Positions 20,327-31,117 of a DNA stretch of 64,000 nucleotides are shown here, piece by piece. The DNA lies in NCBI GenBank assembly GCA_007994965.1, contig VOPW01000001.1, positions 3,162,001 through 3,226,000 on the forward strand. The letters run 5' to 3'. The stretch comes from Piscinibacter aquaticus (lineage in GTDB: Bacteria > Pseudomonadota > Gammaproteobacteria > Burkholderiales > Burkholderiaceae_C). The position numbers were made by a program, and so were the translations under genes. The notes below the pieces were generated by a model. That model did no database searches, was not told the DNA's origin, and worked only from the letters and a program-made list of their open reading frames with translations. Position 1 is the stretch's first letter; each line of letters starts with the position of its first letter.

Positions 20327-21660
20327 ATGCAAGAACAGAACCGTCGCAAGTTCCTCGAGAACTCGGCCGGCGTGGCCGCCGCCGCCACCTTCGGCACCGG
20401 CGCGCTGTGGACGCCGATGGCGCAGGCGCAGAGCCTGGCCTACAAGCCCGAGAAGGGCGCCAAGCTGCGCGTGCTGCGCTGGAAGCGCTTCGTGCAGGGC
20501 GACGAAGACGCCTTCATGGCCAACATCAAGAAATTCACCGACAAGACCGGCATCGAGGTGCGCATCGACAACGAGGGCTGGGAAGACGTGCGCCCGAAGG
20601 CCGCGGTGGCCGCCAACATCGGCAGCGGCCCGGACATCATCATCGGCTGGTTCGACGATCCGCATCAGTACCCCGACAAGCTGATCGACATGACCGACCC
20701 GCCGACTACCTCGGCAAGAAGTACGGCGGCTGGTACGACGTCTGCAAGAAGTACGGCCAGCGCACCGGCACCAACAACAAGTGGATCTCGGTGCCCTGGG
20801 GCATCGTCGGCAATGCGCTGGTCTACCGCGAGAGCCACGTGAAGGCGGCGGGCTTCGACGCCATCCCGAAGGACACCGCGGGCTTCCTCAAGCTGTGCCA
20901 GGCGATGAAGGCCAAGGGCACGCCGGCCGGCTTCGCGCTGGGCAAGGCGGTCGGCGACGGCAACAACTGGGTGCACTGGCTGCTGTGGTCGCACGGCGGC
21001 AAGCTGGTCGACAAGGCCGGCAACGTGGTCGTCAACTCGCCGGAGACGATCGCCGCGCTGGAATACGCCAAGCAGCTGTACGACACCTTCGTGCCGGGCA
21101 CGCTGTCGTGGCAGGACCCGAACAACAACAAGGCCTTCCTCGATGGGCAGATCTCGCTGACGGCCAACGGCATCTCCGTCTACTACGCCGCGAAGAACTC
21201 GAAGGACGACAAGATCAAGGAGATGGTCGCCGACATCCAGCACGCGCGCTTCCCGATCGGCCCGGTGGGCAAGCCGACCGAGCTGATGCAGATCACGCAG
21301 TTCATGACCTTCAAGCACACCAAGTACCCGCAGGCCGCGAAGGAGCTGGTGCGCTTCCTGATGGAAGGCGAGCAATACAACCCGTGGATGGAATCGGCGA
21401 TCGGCTACGTCTCGCAGCCGCTCAAGGCCTACGAGAAGAACCCGATCTGGACGGTGGACCCGAAGCACACCGCCTACCGCGACGGCGGCTCGATCATGCT
21501 CGACCACGGCCACGAGGGCCCGCTGGGCTATGCCTCGGCGGCGGCGATGGCCGACTACATCGTGCTCGACATGGTGGCCGAGGCCTCCAGCGGCTCGAAG
21601 ACGCCGAAGGAAGCCGCCGAGCGCGCCGAAGCCCGCGCCAAGCGCTATTACAAAGTCTGA
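20327..21660 (+). CDS. Sugar ABC importer substrate-binding protein with Tat-like signal (one frameshift)
   Basis: An ATG behind CAGGAG begins a signal sequence with NRRKFLENS, a twin-arginine-like motif, then a hydrophobic stretch and AQAQ. The mature part is a family-1 type solute-binding protein of about 410 residues, with GPDIIIGWFDDPHQYPDKLIDMTD, WISVPWGIVGNALVYRE and NNNKAFLDGQISLTANG. The frame breaks near 20700. Partner of the CUT1 ATPase and permeases around it. Twin-arginine export would mean it folds before crossing the membrane, which is uncommon but not unknown for such proteins. Ligand unknown; sugar acid or polyol suggested by context. Confidence 0.85.
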
Positions 21661-21666
21661 CCCCCC

Positions 21667-21694
21667 GGAGCGCCTGCGGCGCTCCCCCAGGGGG
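21667..21694 (+). repeat. GC-rich intergenic hairpins
   Basis: A perfect 8-base stem, GGAGCGCC/GGCGCTCC, with loop TGC is followed directly by CCCCC-A-GGGGG. They sit between the binding-protein and permease genes. There is no T-run, so a transcript-stabilising or REP-like element within the operon is more likely than a terminator. Confidence 0.55.
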
Positions 21695-21751
21695 CGCCGC
21701 CAGCGGCCCGGCGGAGCCGGTTCCGCGGCGGCCGCTTGATAGGTCTGAAAC

Positions 21752-22652
21752 ATGCAACTGCTCGAACGACTGCAGAACAGCCGCAACGCGCTGGGTTGGG
21801 CCTTCATGCTGCCGGCGGCCGTGCTGCTGCTGGGGCTGCTGGCCTACCCGCTCGGGCTGGGCACTGGCTGGGCTTCACCGACGCCAAGATCGGGCGGCCC
21901 GGCGAGTGGGTGGGGCTGGAGAACTTGGTACGGTGGGCGACAGCGTCACGCAGCTGGCGCTGTTCAACACCCTCTTCTACACGGTGGTGGCGAGCATCCT
22001 GAAGTTCGTGCTCGGCCTGTGGCTGGCGCTGCTGCTGAACAAGAACCTGCCGTTCAAGAGTTTCTTCCGCGCGATCGTGCTGCTGCCCTGGATCGTGCCG
22101 ACCGCGCTGTCGGCGATCGCCTTCTGGTGGCTGTACGACGCGCAGTTCTCGGTGTTCTCGTGGGTGCTGACCAAGCTCGGCTGGATCGACCACTACATCG
22201 ATTTCCTCGGCGATCCGTGGAATGCGCGGCTGTCGACCATCGCCGCCAACGTCTGGCGCGGCGTGCCCTTCGTGGCGATCTCGCTGCTGGCCGGATTGCA
22301 GACCATCTCGCCCTCGTACTACGAAGCCTCGGCGATCGACGGTGCCACGCCCTGGCAGCAGTTCCGCCACGTGACGCTGCCGCTGCTGACGCCGATCATC
22401 GCGGTGGTGATGACCTTCTCGGTGCTGTTCACCTTCACCGACTTCCAGCTGATCTACGTGCTGACGCGCGGCGGCCCGCTGAACGCCACGCACCTGATGG
22501 CGACACTGGCCTTCCAGCGCGGCATCCCCGGCGGCTCGCTGGGCGAAGGCGCAGCGCTGGCCACGCTGATGGTGCCCTTCCTGCTGGCGGCGGTGATGTT
22601 CAGCTACTTCGGCCTGCAGCGCCGCGCGTGGCAGCAAGGGGGTGACAAGTGA
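21752..22652 (+). CDS. CUT1 sugar ABC importer permease, MalF/UgpA type (two frameshifts)
   Basis: A first membrane helix (FMLPAAVLLLGLLAYPLG) is followed, after two one-base losses near 21880 and 21930, by LFNTLFYTVVASILKFVLG and the EAA loop YYEASAIDGATPWQQFRHVTLPL, the site that contacts the ATPase. Six membrane segments, about 300 residues. Its stop overlaps the GTG of the second permease (GTGA). Together with the ATPase and binding protein it forms one importer. Confidence 0.85.
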
Positions 22653-23531
22653 GCAAGCCGGGCGTGGCACCGGCCGACGATGTGGTCGGCATGGATTACC
22701 TGCAGTCGCTGCCGCGGCGCTGGGTGGTCACCTACATCCCGCTGGGCATCTTCGTCTTCGTGATGCTCTTCCCCTTCTACTGGATGGTGGTCACCTCGTT
22801 CAAGCCGAACGAGGAGCTGCTGTCGCGCGAGGGCAATCCGTTCTGGGTGATCAAGCCGACGCTGGCCCACTTCAAGAAGCTGATCTTCGACACGCCCTAC
22901 CCCGAGTGGCTGTGGAACACGGTGCTGGTGTCGGTGGTGTCGACCTTCGTCTCGATCATCGCCTCGGTGCTGGCGGCCTATGCGATCGAGCGCTTGCGCT
23001 TCTCCGGCGCCAAGCCGGTGGGCGGCGCGATCTTCCTGGCCTACCCGGTGCCGCCGTCGATCCTGTTCATCCCGCTGTCGGCGGTGATCTTCCAGCTCGG
23101 GCTGTTCGACACCAAGATGGCGCTGATCCTCGCCTACCCGACCTTCCTGATCCCGTTCTGCACCGGCTCTTGATGGGCTACTTCCGCTCCATCCCCTTCG
23201 AGCTGGAGGAGTGCGCGCTGATCGACGGCGCGAGCCGCTGGCAGATCCTCGTGAAGATCATCCTCCCGCTGGCGGTGCCGGGGCTGATCTCGGCGGGCAT
23301 CTTCGCCTTCACGCTCTCCTGGAACGAGTTCATCTATGCGCTGACCTTCGTGTCGAGCTCGGAGAACAAGACCGTGCCGGTGGGCGTGGTGACGGAGCTG
23401 GTGGAAGGCGACGTCTACCACTGGGGGTCGCTGATGGCCGGTGCGCTGCTCGGCTCGCTGCCGGTGGCCTTCGTCTACTGTTCTTCGTCGAGCACTACGT
23501 CTCGGGCATGACCGGATCGGTGAAGGAGTGA
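22649..23531 (+). CDS. CUT1 sugar ABC importer permease, MalG/UgpE type (two frameshifts)
   Basis: The N-terminal part has FPFYWMVVTSFKPNEEL, typical of MalG-like permeases. The EAA loop is ELEECALIDGASRWQILVKIILPL and the C-terminal helix WNEFIYALTF. Frames change near 23162 (damaged CCTGG) and near 23483; the real C-terminus is HYVSGMTGSVKE. About 294 residues. It is coupled to the preceding permease and followed after 4 bases by the dehydrogenase gene, so transport and catabolism are co-transcribed. Confidence 0.85.
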
Positions 23532-23535
23532 CACC

Positions 23536-24450
23536 GTGAGCGAGAGCAAGCCGACCGTCGGCTTCGTCGGCGTGGGCCTGATGGGCCACGGCATGGCGAA
23601 GAACCTCGTCAGCAAGGGCTGGCCGCTGGTGGTGCTGGGCCATCGCAAGCGCGAGCCGGTGGAGCATCTCAAGTCGCTCGGCGCGCGCGAAGCGGCCACG
23701 CCGCGCGAGCTGGCGGCCCAGTGCGAGATCGTTCACCTGTGCGTGACCGGCTCGCCGCAGGTGGAAGCGACGATGCGCGGCGAGCACGGCCTGCTGGCCG
23801 GCGCGAAGCCGTGCACCGTGATCATCGACTGCTCGACCTCGAATCCGGTGTCTACGCTCGCGCTGGCCGAAGAGGCGAAGGCCAAGGGCGTTCACTTCAT
23901 CGATGCGCCGCTGTCTCGCACGCCCAAGGAAGCCGAGGCCGGCACGCTTGACACCATGGTCGGCGCGGCGCCGGAGGTGTTCGCGCGCATCGAGCCGGTG
24001 CTGCGCGCCTGGGCCGGCAACGTGGTGCACCTCGGACCGGTGGGCCTGGGCCACAAGATGAAGCTGGTCAACAACTTCATCGCGATGGGTTATGCCGCCC
24101 TGTTCTCCGAGGCGCTCGCCATCGCGCGCCGTTCGGGCCTGAGCGTCGAGCAGTTCCATGCCGTGATCGGCTCGGGCCGCATGCGCAGCCCCTTCTACGA
24201 CACCTTCATGCAGTGGACGCTCGCCGGCGACGAGAACGCCCACCGCTTCACGATCAGCAATGCGCACAAGGACATGCGCTATCTCTCCGCGATGGCCAAC
24301 GAGGCCGGCGCGGTCAACCTGCTGCAGCCGCAGGTGAAGAACATGTTTGCGGCGATGGAAGCTGCCGGCCAGGGCGAACGCTTCGTGCCGATGCTGGCTG
24401 ATTTCATCGCGGGAATGAACGGGCTCGCGCCCGCCGGGAGCAAGGAATGA
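23536..24450 (+). CDS. NAD(P)-dependent beta-hydroxyacid dehydrogenase
   Basis: Intact, 304 residues. It has the Rossmann loop FVGVGLMGHGMAKNL, the substrate motif HFIDAPLSRTPKEA (in place of the usual DAPVSGG), and catalytic Lys in HKMKLVNNFIAMG. The replacement of SGG by SRT in the substrate loop suggests a specificity different from the LtnD-like paralogue at 17423-18342. It lies between the CUT1 permease and the IlvD/Edd dehydratase and shares an ATGA overlap with the latter. Probably oxidises or reduces a small hydroxyacid produced in the same pathway. Confidence 0.8.
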   Translation: MSESKPTVGFVGVGLMGHGMAKNLVSKGWPLVVLGHRKREPVEHLKSLGAREAATPRELAAQCEIVHLCVTGSPQVEATMRGEHGLLAGAKPCTVIIDCSTSNPVSTLALAEEAKAKGVHFIDAPLSRTPKEAEAGTLDTMVGAAPEVFARIEPVLRAWAGNVVHLGPVGLGHKMKLVNNFIAMGYAALFSEALAIARRSGLSVEQFHAVIGSGRMRSPFYDTFMQWTLAGDENAHRFTISNAHKDMRYLSAMANEAGAVNLLQPQVKNMFAAMEAAGQGERFVPMLADFIAGMNGLAPAGSKE

Positions 24451-26179
24451 GCAAGAAGAAGGCGCCCCACGAGCTGCGTTCGCAGCAGTGGTTCGGCCGC
24501 CAGGACCGCGACGGCTTCGTCTACCGCAGCTGGGTCAAGGGCAAGGGTGTGCCGCACGACCAGTTCGACGGCCGGCCGGTGATCGGCATCTGCAACACCT
24601 TCAGCGAGCTGACGCCGTGCAACTCGCATTTCCGCACGCTGGCCGAGCAGGTGAAGATCGGCGTCTACGAGGCCGGAGGCTTCCCGCTCGAGTTTCCGGT
24701 GATGTCGCTCGGCGAGACGCTGCTGCGCCCCACCGCAATGCTCTACCGCAACCTCGCGTCGATGGACGTGGAGGAAAGCATCCGCGCCAACCCGATCGAC
24801 GGCGTGGTGCTGCTGATGGGCTGCGACAAGACCACGCCCTCGCTGCTGATGGGCGCGGCCAGCGTGGACCTGCCGACTATCGGCGTCTCCGGCGGGCCGA
24901 TGCTCAACGGGCAGTGGCGCGGCCAGACGCTGGGCTCGGGCACCGGGGTGTGGAGCATGAGCGAGCAGGTGCGCGCGGGCACGCTGAAGCTGCAGGACTT
25001 CTTCGAGGCCGAGAGCTGCATGCACCGCAGCCACGGCCATTGCATGACCATGGGCACGGCCTCGACGATGGCCTCGATGGTCGAATCGCTCGGCGTCGGC
25101 CTGCCCGGCAATGCCGCCTACCCGGCGGTGGACGGCCGGCGCAACGTGCTGGCGCGTGACGCCGGCCGGCGCATCGTGCAGATGGTTCATGAAGACCAGC
25201 TGCTGTCGACCGTGCTGACGCGCGAAGGCTTCGAGAATGCGATCAGGACGCTCGCGGCCATCGGCGGTTCGACCAATGCGGTGATCCACTGGTGGCGATC
25301 GCCCGGCGCATCGGCATCGATCTCACGATCGACGACTTCGACCGCCCGCCAGCGAGATGCCCTGCATCCTGAACCTGCAGCCCAGCGGCGAATACCTGAT
25401 GGAGGACTTCTGCTACGCCGGCGGCCTGCCCGCGGTGATGAAGGAGATCCTGCCGGCGCTGCATGCGAACCACGTGACGGTGACCGGCAAGACGGTGGCC
25501 GAGAACGTGGCCTCCGCGCAGAACTTCAACCCGGCGGTCATCAAGACGATGGATGCGCCGTTCAAGCAGAAGGCCGGCATCGCCGTGCTGCGCGGCAACC
25601 TCGCGCCGCGCGGCGCCGTCATCAAGCCCAGCGCCGCGACGCCCGAACTGATGGTGCACACCGGCCGCGCGGTGGTGTTCGAGGACATCGAGGATTTTCA
25701 TGCGCGCATCGACGACGAGGCCCTCGACGTCGACGAGACCTGCGTGCTGGTGCTGAAGAACTGCGGCCCCAAGGGCTACCCCCGGCATGGCCGAGACCGG
25801 CAACATGCCGCTGCCGCCCAAGGTGCTGCGCAAGGGCATCACCGACATGGTCCGCATCAGCGATGCGCGCATGAGCGGCACCGCCTACGGCACGGTGGTG
25901 CTGCACACCGCGCCCGAGGCCGCCGCCGGCGGCGGCCCGCTGGCGCTGGTGAAGAACGGAGACCTGATCGAGCTCGACGTGCCGCAGCGCAAGCTGCACC
26001 TGCACGTCAGCGACGAAGAACTGGCGCGCCGCCGCGCCGCCTGGACGCCGCCGCAGCCCCCACTGCAAAGCGGCTACTGGAAGCTGTACGTGGATCACGT
26101 GCTGCAGGCGGACGAAGGGGCGGACCTCGACTTCCTGGTCGGGAAGCGAGGATCGTTCGTGCCCTGGGACAACCACTGA
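24447..26179 (+). CDS. IlvD/Edd family sugar-acid dehydratase (three frameshifts)
   Basis: Iron-sulphur cluster ligands and family signatures are clear: CNTFSELTPCN, LLMGCDKTTPS, SCMHRSHGHCMTMGTAST and LAAIGGSTNAVIH, then ISDARMSGTAYGTVVLH. The length (about 577 residues) and the start RSQQWFGRQDRDGFVYRSW resemble aldonate dehydratases (L-arabinonate, D-xylonate, L-fuconate types) more than dihydroxyacid dehydratase. Breaks near 25289, 25350 and 25790 leave the family sequence complete. It would remove water from an aldonate to give a 2-keto-3-deoxy acid. The stop codon lies inside a perfect palindrome. Confidence 0.85.
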
Positions 26180-26200
26180 ACCGCATGCGGTTCAGTGGTT
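26171..26200. promoter_or_regulatory. Perfect 30-base palindrome over the dehydratase stop codon
   Basis: AACCACTGAACCGCA is followed directly by its exact reverse complement. It covers the last codons and stop of the dehydratase gene. As RNA it can form a long hairpin at the end of the first operon. It lacks a following T-run, so attenuation, RNA stabilisation or a protein-binding site are possible. Confidence 0.7.
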
Positions 26201-26211
26201 GCGGTGAAGGG

Positions 26212-26232
26212 TCACATGGCCATGCCATGTGA
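26212..26232. promoter_or_regulatory. Palindrome, 9-base arms around CAT, upstream of the CUT2 operon
   Basis: TCACATGGC and GCCATGTGA are exact inverted arms separated by CAT. The outer TCACA/TGTGA is reminiscent of half-sites of CRP-like proteins in reversed orientation, but spacing does not fit a standard CRP site. It lies 158 bases before the start of the CUT2 binding-protein gene, in the 210-base gap between the two transport operons. The rest of that gap is a CAACAACAAACAACAACAAG-like A/C-rich stretch near 26250-26280, with nothing else I recognise. Confidence 0.55.
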
Positions 26233-26389
26233 GCCGGAACCACAACGGTAGACATCGACAACAACAAACAACAACAAGAGTAGCGCTCTCGCACCCCGCG
26301 TCGGGGTGACGGTTGGGAACGACGCACAGCATCCGGTGCCGCACGAGCGGCGCCGGCGGTGGTCCATTTCAACGATTCAGGAGACTCTC

Positions 26390-27511
26390 ATGTTGTTTTG
26401 CATCCGCACGATCGCGGCGGCCGCCGCCATGGCCGCGTCCAGCCTCGCACTGGCCGCGCCCCCAAGGTGGTTCCCGGCCCCGGCGAGAACCCGGCCTGCT
26501 TCAAGCCCTGGACGACACAGACCAAGCACTTCCAGTGGCCGGCCAGGAAGGGGCCTTACCGCATCGCGCTGGCCAACGGCTTCGTCGGCAACACCGCGCA
26601 TCCAGATGATCAAGATGGCCAAGGCCTACGCGGCCACGCCGGAGATGAAGGGCCAGATCAAGGAGTTCAAGATCGTCTCCACCGGCACCGACGTGGCGGC
26701 GCAGATCGCGGCGATCGACAACTTCATCAACTCCGGCTACGACGCGATCGTGACGATCGCCGTCAACCCGACCGCCTTCGCGCCGGTGATCAAGCGGGCG
26801 AATGCCGCCGGCGTGGTGCTGGTGCCGTTCGACAACGTGCTCGACAGCGAAGACGTGATGATGGTCAACGAAGACCAGCTCGAGATGGGCGGCTGGTCGG
26901 GCCAGTGGCTGGTGAAGAACATCCCGAGCAAGAGCGGCAAGCTGCTCGAGGTGCGCGGCCTGCCCGGCAACTCGGTGGACCGCGACCGCCACGTCGGCTT
27001 CCGCAAGGTGGTGGAGGCCGCGGGCAACAAGTTCGAGGTGGTCGAGGTGGTGGGCAACTGGGACGACGGCACCGCTCAGAAGGTGGTGGCCGATGCCGTG
27101 GCCGTGCACAAGAAGTTCGACGGCATGTACGTGCAGGGTGGCTCCACCGGCGCGGTGCGCGCGCTGATCGATGCCAAGCACCCGATGATCCCGGTGGCCG
27201 GCGAGAGCGAGAACGGCTTCCGCAAGCTGTGCGCCGAGCGCGCCAAGGACGGCCTGCTGTGCACCTCGGTGGGCCAGTCGCCGGGACTGGTGGCGATCTC
27301 CATGAAGGCCGCGGTCGCCGCGCTGCAGGGCAAGGTGATGCCTCAGATGATCTCGGTTCCGCTGCCGGTGACCACGCACCCGGACTTCAAGGCCGGCGTC
27401 AACTACTTCCCCGACCTGACGGACAACTTCTTCACGACCAACGAGTTCCCGGCCTGCGGCGTGAACCTGAAGGCGCAGGACATCATGTCCAAGGACGAGA
27501 AGAACAATTGA
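26390..27511 (+). CDS. CUT2 sugar ABC importer substrate-binding protein (two frameshifts)
   Basis: Begins behind CAGGAG with a signal peptide (IRTIAAAAAMAASSLALAA). The mature sequence is a ribose-binding-protein-type periplasmic protein: KGPYRIALANGF, then IQMIKMAKAYAATPEMK, NFINSGYDAIVTIAVNPTAF, VRGLPGNSVDRDRHVGF and MYVQGGSTGAVRAL. Breaks near 26462 and near 26597 are compensated in length. It belongs to the group of CUT2 binding proteins for pentoses, tetritols and similar small sugars. First gene of a four-gene importer set that ends with a lactonase. Confidence 0.85.
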   Translation: MLFCIRTIAAAAAMAASSLALAAPPRWFPAPARTRPASSPGRHRPSTSSGRPGRGLTASRWPTASSATPRIQMIKMAKAYAATPEMKGQIKEFKIVSTGTDVAAQIAAIDNFINSGYDAIVTIAVNPTAFAPVIKRANAAGVVLVPFDNVLDSEDVMMVNEDQLEMGGWSGQWLVKNIPSKSGKLLEVRGLPGNSVDRDRHVGFRKVVEAAGNKFEVVEVVGNWDDGTAQKVVADAVAVHKKFDGMYVQGGSTGAVRALIDAKHPMIPVAGESENGFRKLCAERAKDGLLCTSVGQSPGLVAISMKAAVAALQGKVMPQMISVPLPVTTHPDFKAGVNYFPDLTDNFFTTNEFPACGVNLKAQDIMSKDEKNN

Positions 27512-27520
27512 CCGCCCCCG

Positions 27521-27553
27521 CCCGTCGAGTACGACGGGCGACCCCCGAGGGGG
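27521..27553 (+). repeat. GC-rich hairpins after the binding-protein gene
   Basis: CCCGTCG-AGTA-CGACGGG (7-base stem) is followed by CCCCC-GA-GGGGG. Together with the adjacent repeated segment at 27560-27588 this makes a REP-like intergenic element. It is placed where differential mRNA stability would give more binding protein than ATPase. Confidence 0.55.
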
Positions 27554-27559
27554 CGCGGG

Positions 27560-27588
27560 CCGGCTTGGGAGCGGCCCGGCGCTCGGCC
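27560..27588 (+). repeat. Dispersed 29-base REP-like element, copy 1
   Basis: This segment, centred on CTTGGGAGCGGCCC, occurs again in inverted orientation at 39667-39695 with all 29 bases identical. Both copies lie just behind a gene for an exported protein. Confidence 0.7.
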
Positions 27589-27618
27589 CGCAGCGCGACT
27601 GCAACGTCCGAGGTCCAT

Positions 27619-29153
27619 ATGTCGCCAATTCTCGAACTGATCGACGTCTCCAAGCGCTATGGCGGCGTGCGCGCACTCGAGCGCGCACGCTTCGCCTGCG
27701 CGCCGGGGCGCATCCATGCCTTGCTCGGCGAGAACGGCGCCGGCAAGTCCACGCTGATCAAGATCATGTCGGGCGTGGTGCAGCCCGACGAAGGCCGATT
27801 GCTGCTGCACGGGCAGGAGCGGCGCTTCGCGCACCCGCAGGAGGCGGTGTCCGCCGGCATCGCCTGCATCTTCCAGGAGTTGTCGCTGATGCCGGATCTC
27901 AGCGTCGCCGACAACATCTGCATCACCGATCCCCCGCGCCGGTTCGGGCGCTTCGGCCTGATCGACCGCTCCGCGCAGCGCCGCATCGCCGAGGCCGCGC
28001 TGGCGCGTGCGGGCGCCGACGACATCCACCGCTGGCGCCGGTCGAGAGCCTGTCGCTGTCGCGCCGGCAGATGGTGGAGATCGCCAAGGCGCTGTCGCGC
28101 AACCCGCGCATCCTGATCCTCGACGAAGCCACCTCGGCACTGACCGCCGCCGATGTGCAACGCGTGTTCACGCTGCTCAAGCGGCTGCGCAGCGAGGGCA
28201 TGGCGATCGTCTACATCTCGCACCGCATGAACGAGATCGCGGAGCTGGCCGACGATTGCTCGGTCTTCCGCAACGGCCGGCACGTGGCCACCTTCGAAGC
28301 CGGCACGCAGACCGATGCGCAGACGGTGGAGATGATGATCGGCCGCGACGTGCAGCACGCCTTCCGCCCAAGCCGGCGCCGCAGACGCCCGCGTCCGCGG
28401 CGACGCCGGCACTGCGCACGCGCGGCCTGTCGTGGCAGGGCCGGCTGCATGACATCGATCTGGACGCACCCCGGCGAGATCGTCGGCCTCGGCGGGCTCG
28501 ACGGCCAGGGCCAGCGCGAATTCTTCCTCGCCCTCTTCGGTGTGTTGCGCGGCGTCGGCGGCGAGCTGCTGCTCGACGGTCGGCCGGTGCGGCTGAACAG
28601 CCCGCGCCAGGCCAAGCGCGGCGAGGTCGGCATCGCGCTGGTGCCGGAAGACCGCAAGACCGATGGCCTGATGCTGCCGATGTCGGTGCGCGACAACATC
28701 GGCTTTGCCGCGCTCGAACGCCTGAGCCGCGCCGGCATCGTCTCGGCGCAGCGCGAGAACGAGGCGGCGCTCGACATGGTCAAGCGCCTGTCGATCAAGG
28801 CAGCGGATCTCGATGTGCCGGTAGGCACGCTGTCGGGCGGCAACCAGCAGAAGGTGGTGATCGCCAAGTGGCTGATGAATGCGCCGCGGATCATCCTGCT
28901 GAACGACCCGACGCGCGGCATCGACGTCGGCACCAAGCAGGAGATCTATGCGCTGCTGCGCCGCCTGGCCGACCAGGGCGCCGCCGTGCTGCTCTATTCG
29001 ACCGACTATGCCGAGCTGATCGGCTGCTGCGACCGCGTCGCGGTGTTCTACGACGGCCGCATCGTGCGCTGGCTCGCCGGCGACGGTCTGACCGAACATG
29101 CGCTGGTGGCCAGCGCACTCAACCTGGGCTCGACCGAGGAGGCCGCCGCATGA
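27619..29153 (+). CDS. CUT2 sugar ABC importer ATPase, tandem domains (frameshifts)
   Basis: Two nucleotide-binding domains in one chain of about 511 residues. The first has Walker A GENGAGKST, signature SLSRRQMVEIAKAL and Walker B ILILDEATSAL. The second has LVPEDRKTDGLML, signature LSGGNQQKVVIAKWL and Walker B IILLNDPTRGIDVG. The second domain starts with GEIVGLGGLDGQGQ in place of a full Walker A, as in RbsA/XylG/AraG proteins, where it is degenerate. Breaks occur near 28037, 28370 and 28470. Stop and next start overlap (ATGA). Confidence 0.9.
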
Positions 29154-30135
29154 TCAAGGACGAATGGAGATACCTGCTGCGCGAGCACCGCGGCGCCTGG
29201 GCCGCGGCGGCGATGTTCGTGCTGATCTTCGCGACCTACATCGCTGCGCACCCGGCCGGCTGGACGGTGCCGGTGGTCACCACCGCCGTCAACAAGGGTG
29301 TGCTGCTGGCCGTGGTCGCGATGGCGCAGACGATTCCGGTGCTGACCGCCGGCATCGACCTGTCGGTGGGCATGGTGTTCGTGCTGGCCAACTGCATCGC
29401 CTCGCACCGGTGGTGGGCACGCCGGTTGAGGCGGCATTCGGCATCGTCGTCGTGCTGGCGGTCGGCGCGGGCTGCGGCTGGATCAACGGCGCGATCATCG
29501 TCTACGGGCGGCTGCAGCCCATCATCACCACGCTGGCCACCGGCACGGTGTACTACGGCATCGCGCTCGGCCTGCGGCCGGTGCCCGGCGGCGACGTGCA
29601 CGCCGGGCTGGCCGAGGCGCTGACCGGCGCGCTGCCCGGCGGCGTGCCGGCGATGCTGGTGGTGCTGCTGGCGGTGGTGCTGCTGGTGTGGCTGCCGTAC
29701 CGGCGCTCAGTGGGCGGGCGCGCGGCGCTGGCGATCGGCTCGTCGGAGGCCGCGGCCTACATGTCGGGCGTGCGCATCGGCCGCGCCAAGCTCCTCGCCT
29801 ACACGCTGGCCGGCCTGCTGGCCGCGGTGGGCGGCCTGCTGCTGACCTTCGTCACCTACTCGGGCGAGGCCTCGTCGACCATCGGCGGCGTCTATACGCT
29901 GAACTCGATCGCCGCGGTGGTGATCGGCGGCACCTCGCTGGCCGGCGGAGCCGGCTCGGCGATCGGCTCGATCTTCGGCGCGCTGGTGCTGCGCACCATC
30001 GGCGACCTGCTGTTCGTCTTCGACCTCGAACCGCTGTGGCAGCCGCTGTTCCAGGGCCTGATCCTGCTCGTCGCGGTGAGCCTGGGCGCGCTGCAGCTGC
30101 TGAAGGTGACGAACCGGCTGGAGTGGTTCCGATGA
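29150..30135 (+). CDS. CUT2 sugar ABC importer permease 1 (one frameshift)
   Basis: RbsC/XylH-type membrane protein of about 328 residues. Typical sequence includes QTIPVLTAGIDLSVGM, GRLQPIITTLATGTVYYG and GVYTLNSIAAVVIGGTSLAGG. The break near 29407 is at a lost base in CCTGG. It overlaps the ATPase stop and the start of permease 2, so the importer uses a heterodimeric permease, unlike the single RbsC of the classical ribose system. Confidence 0.85.
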
Positions 30136-31099
30136 ACGCGCTGGTGATCCGCCTGCGTCGCTCCGGCCACGTGCCGGTGCTGGCGGCCGCGGCCTGCACC
30201 GTGGTGCTGCTGCTGGTGGGCAGCCTGTACTCGAGCAACTTCCTCTCCGTCGACTACCTGCTGCTGCAGCTGCAGATCGCCTCCTTCCTCGGCATCATCG
30301 CCACCGGCGCGATGCTGGTCATCCTGCTCGGCGGCATCGATCTCTCGGTGCCCTGGCTGGTGACGGTCGGCGGCGTGATGTCGGCCGCCGCCGCGGGCTG
30401 GTGGGGCGATGCCGGCGCCGCGCTGGCCATCCCTTCGGCATCGCCTGCGGCGCTCTGCTCGGGCTGGTCAACGGCATCGGCGTGGCCTACCTGCGCGTGC
30501 CCTCGATGATCTTCACGCTGGGCATCAATGCGGTGGCGCAGGGCCTGATCGTCGTGCAGACCGGCGGTTTCGCGCCGCAGGACCGCGCCACGCCCACGAT
30601 GCACCTGATCGCCACCGGCCGCTCGCTGCTGGGCATTCCGAATGCGCTGCTGGTGTGGCTGGTGATCGGCGCGGCCACCGTCTTCCTGCTGCACAAGACC
30701 ACCCTGGGCCGCGCGATCTATGCCATCGGCAACCGCGAACGCGCGGCCTACCTCTCCGGCGTGGACACGCGCCGCGTGGTGATGCTGTGCTTCGTGCTGG
30801 CCGGCGCCTGCTCGGCGGCGGCCGGCGTGCTGCTGACGGGCTATTCCACCAAGGCCTACCGGGCGATGGGCGATGCCTACCTGCTGCCGGCCATCGCCGC
30901 GGTGGTGCTCGGCGGCACACACATCCTCGGCGGCAGCGGCTCCTACATCGGCACCGTGGTCGGGGTGATCCTGATCACGCTGCTGCAGTCCATCCTGTCG
31001 GTGATGCAGATTCCGGAGATGGGCCGGCAGATCGTCTACGGCATCGTGATCATCACGATGCTCCTCGTCTACGGGCGCGGTCGGCGCCATTCGGGTTGA
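30132..31099 (+). CDS. CUT2 sugar ABC importer permease 2 (one frameshift)
   Basis: Second RbsC-type permease of about 322 residues, with ILLGGIDLSVPWLVTVGGVM, RVPSMIFTLGINAVAQG, GNRERAAYLSGVDTRRV and LPAIAAVVLGGTHILGGSGS. Frame changes near 30432 in a short C-run. Forms a pair with the preceding permease. The lactonase gene follows after 18 bases. Confidence 0.85.
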
Positions 31100-31117
31100 T
31101 CCATAGGAGCCACAGCA

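Noticed and set aside
21667-21694. Rho-independent terminator inside the CUT1 operon
   Set aside because: The hairpins are strong but no T-run follows, and the permease genes downstream need the same transcript.
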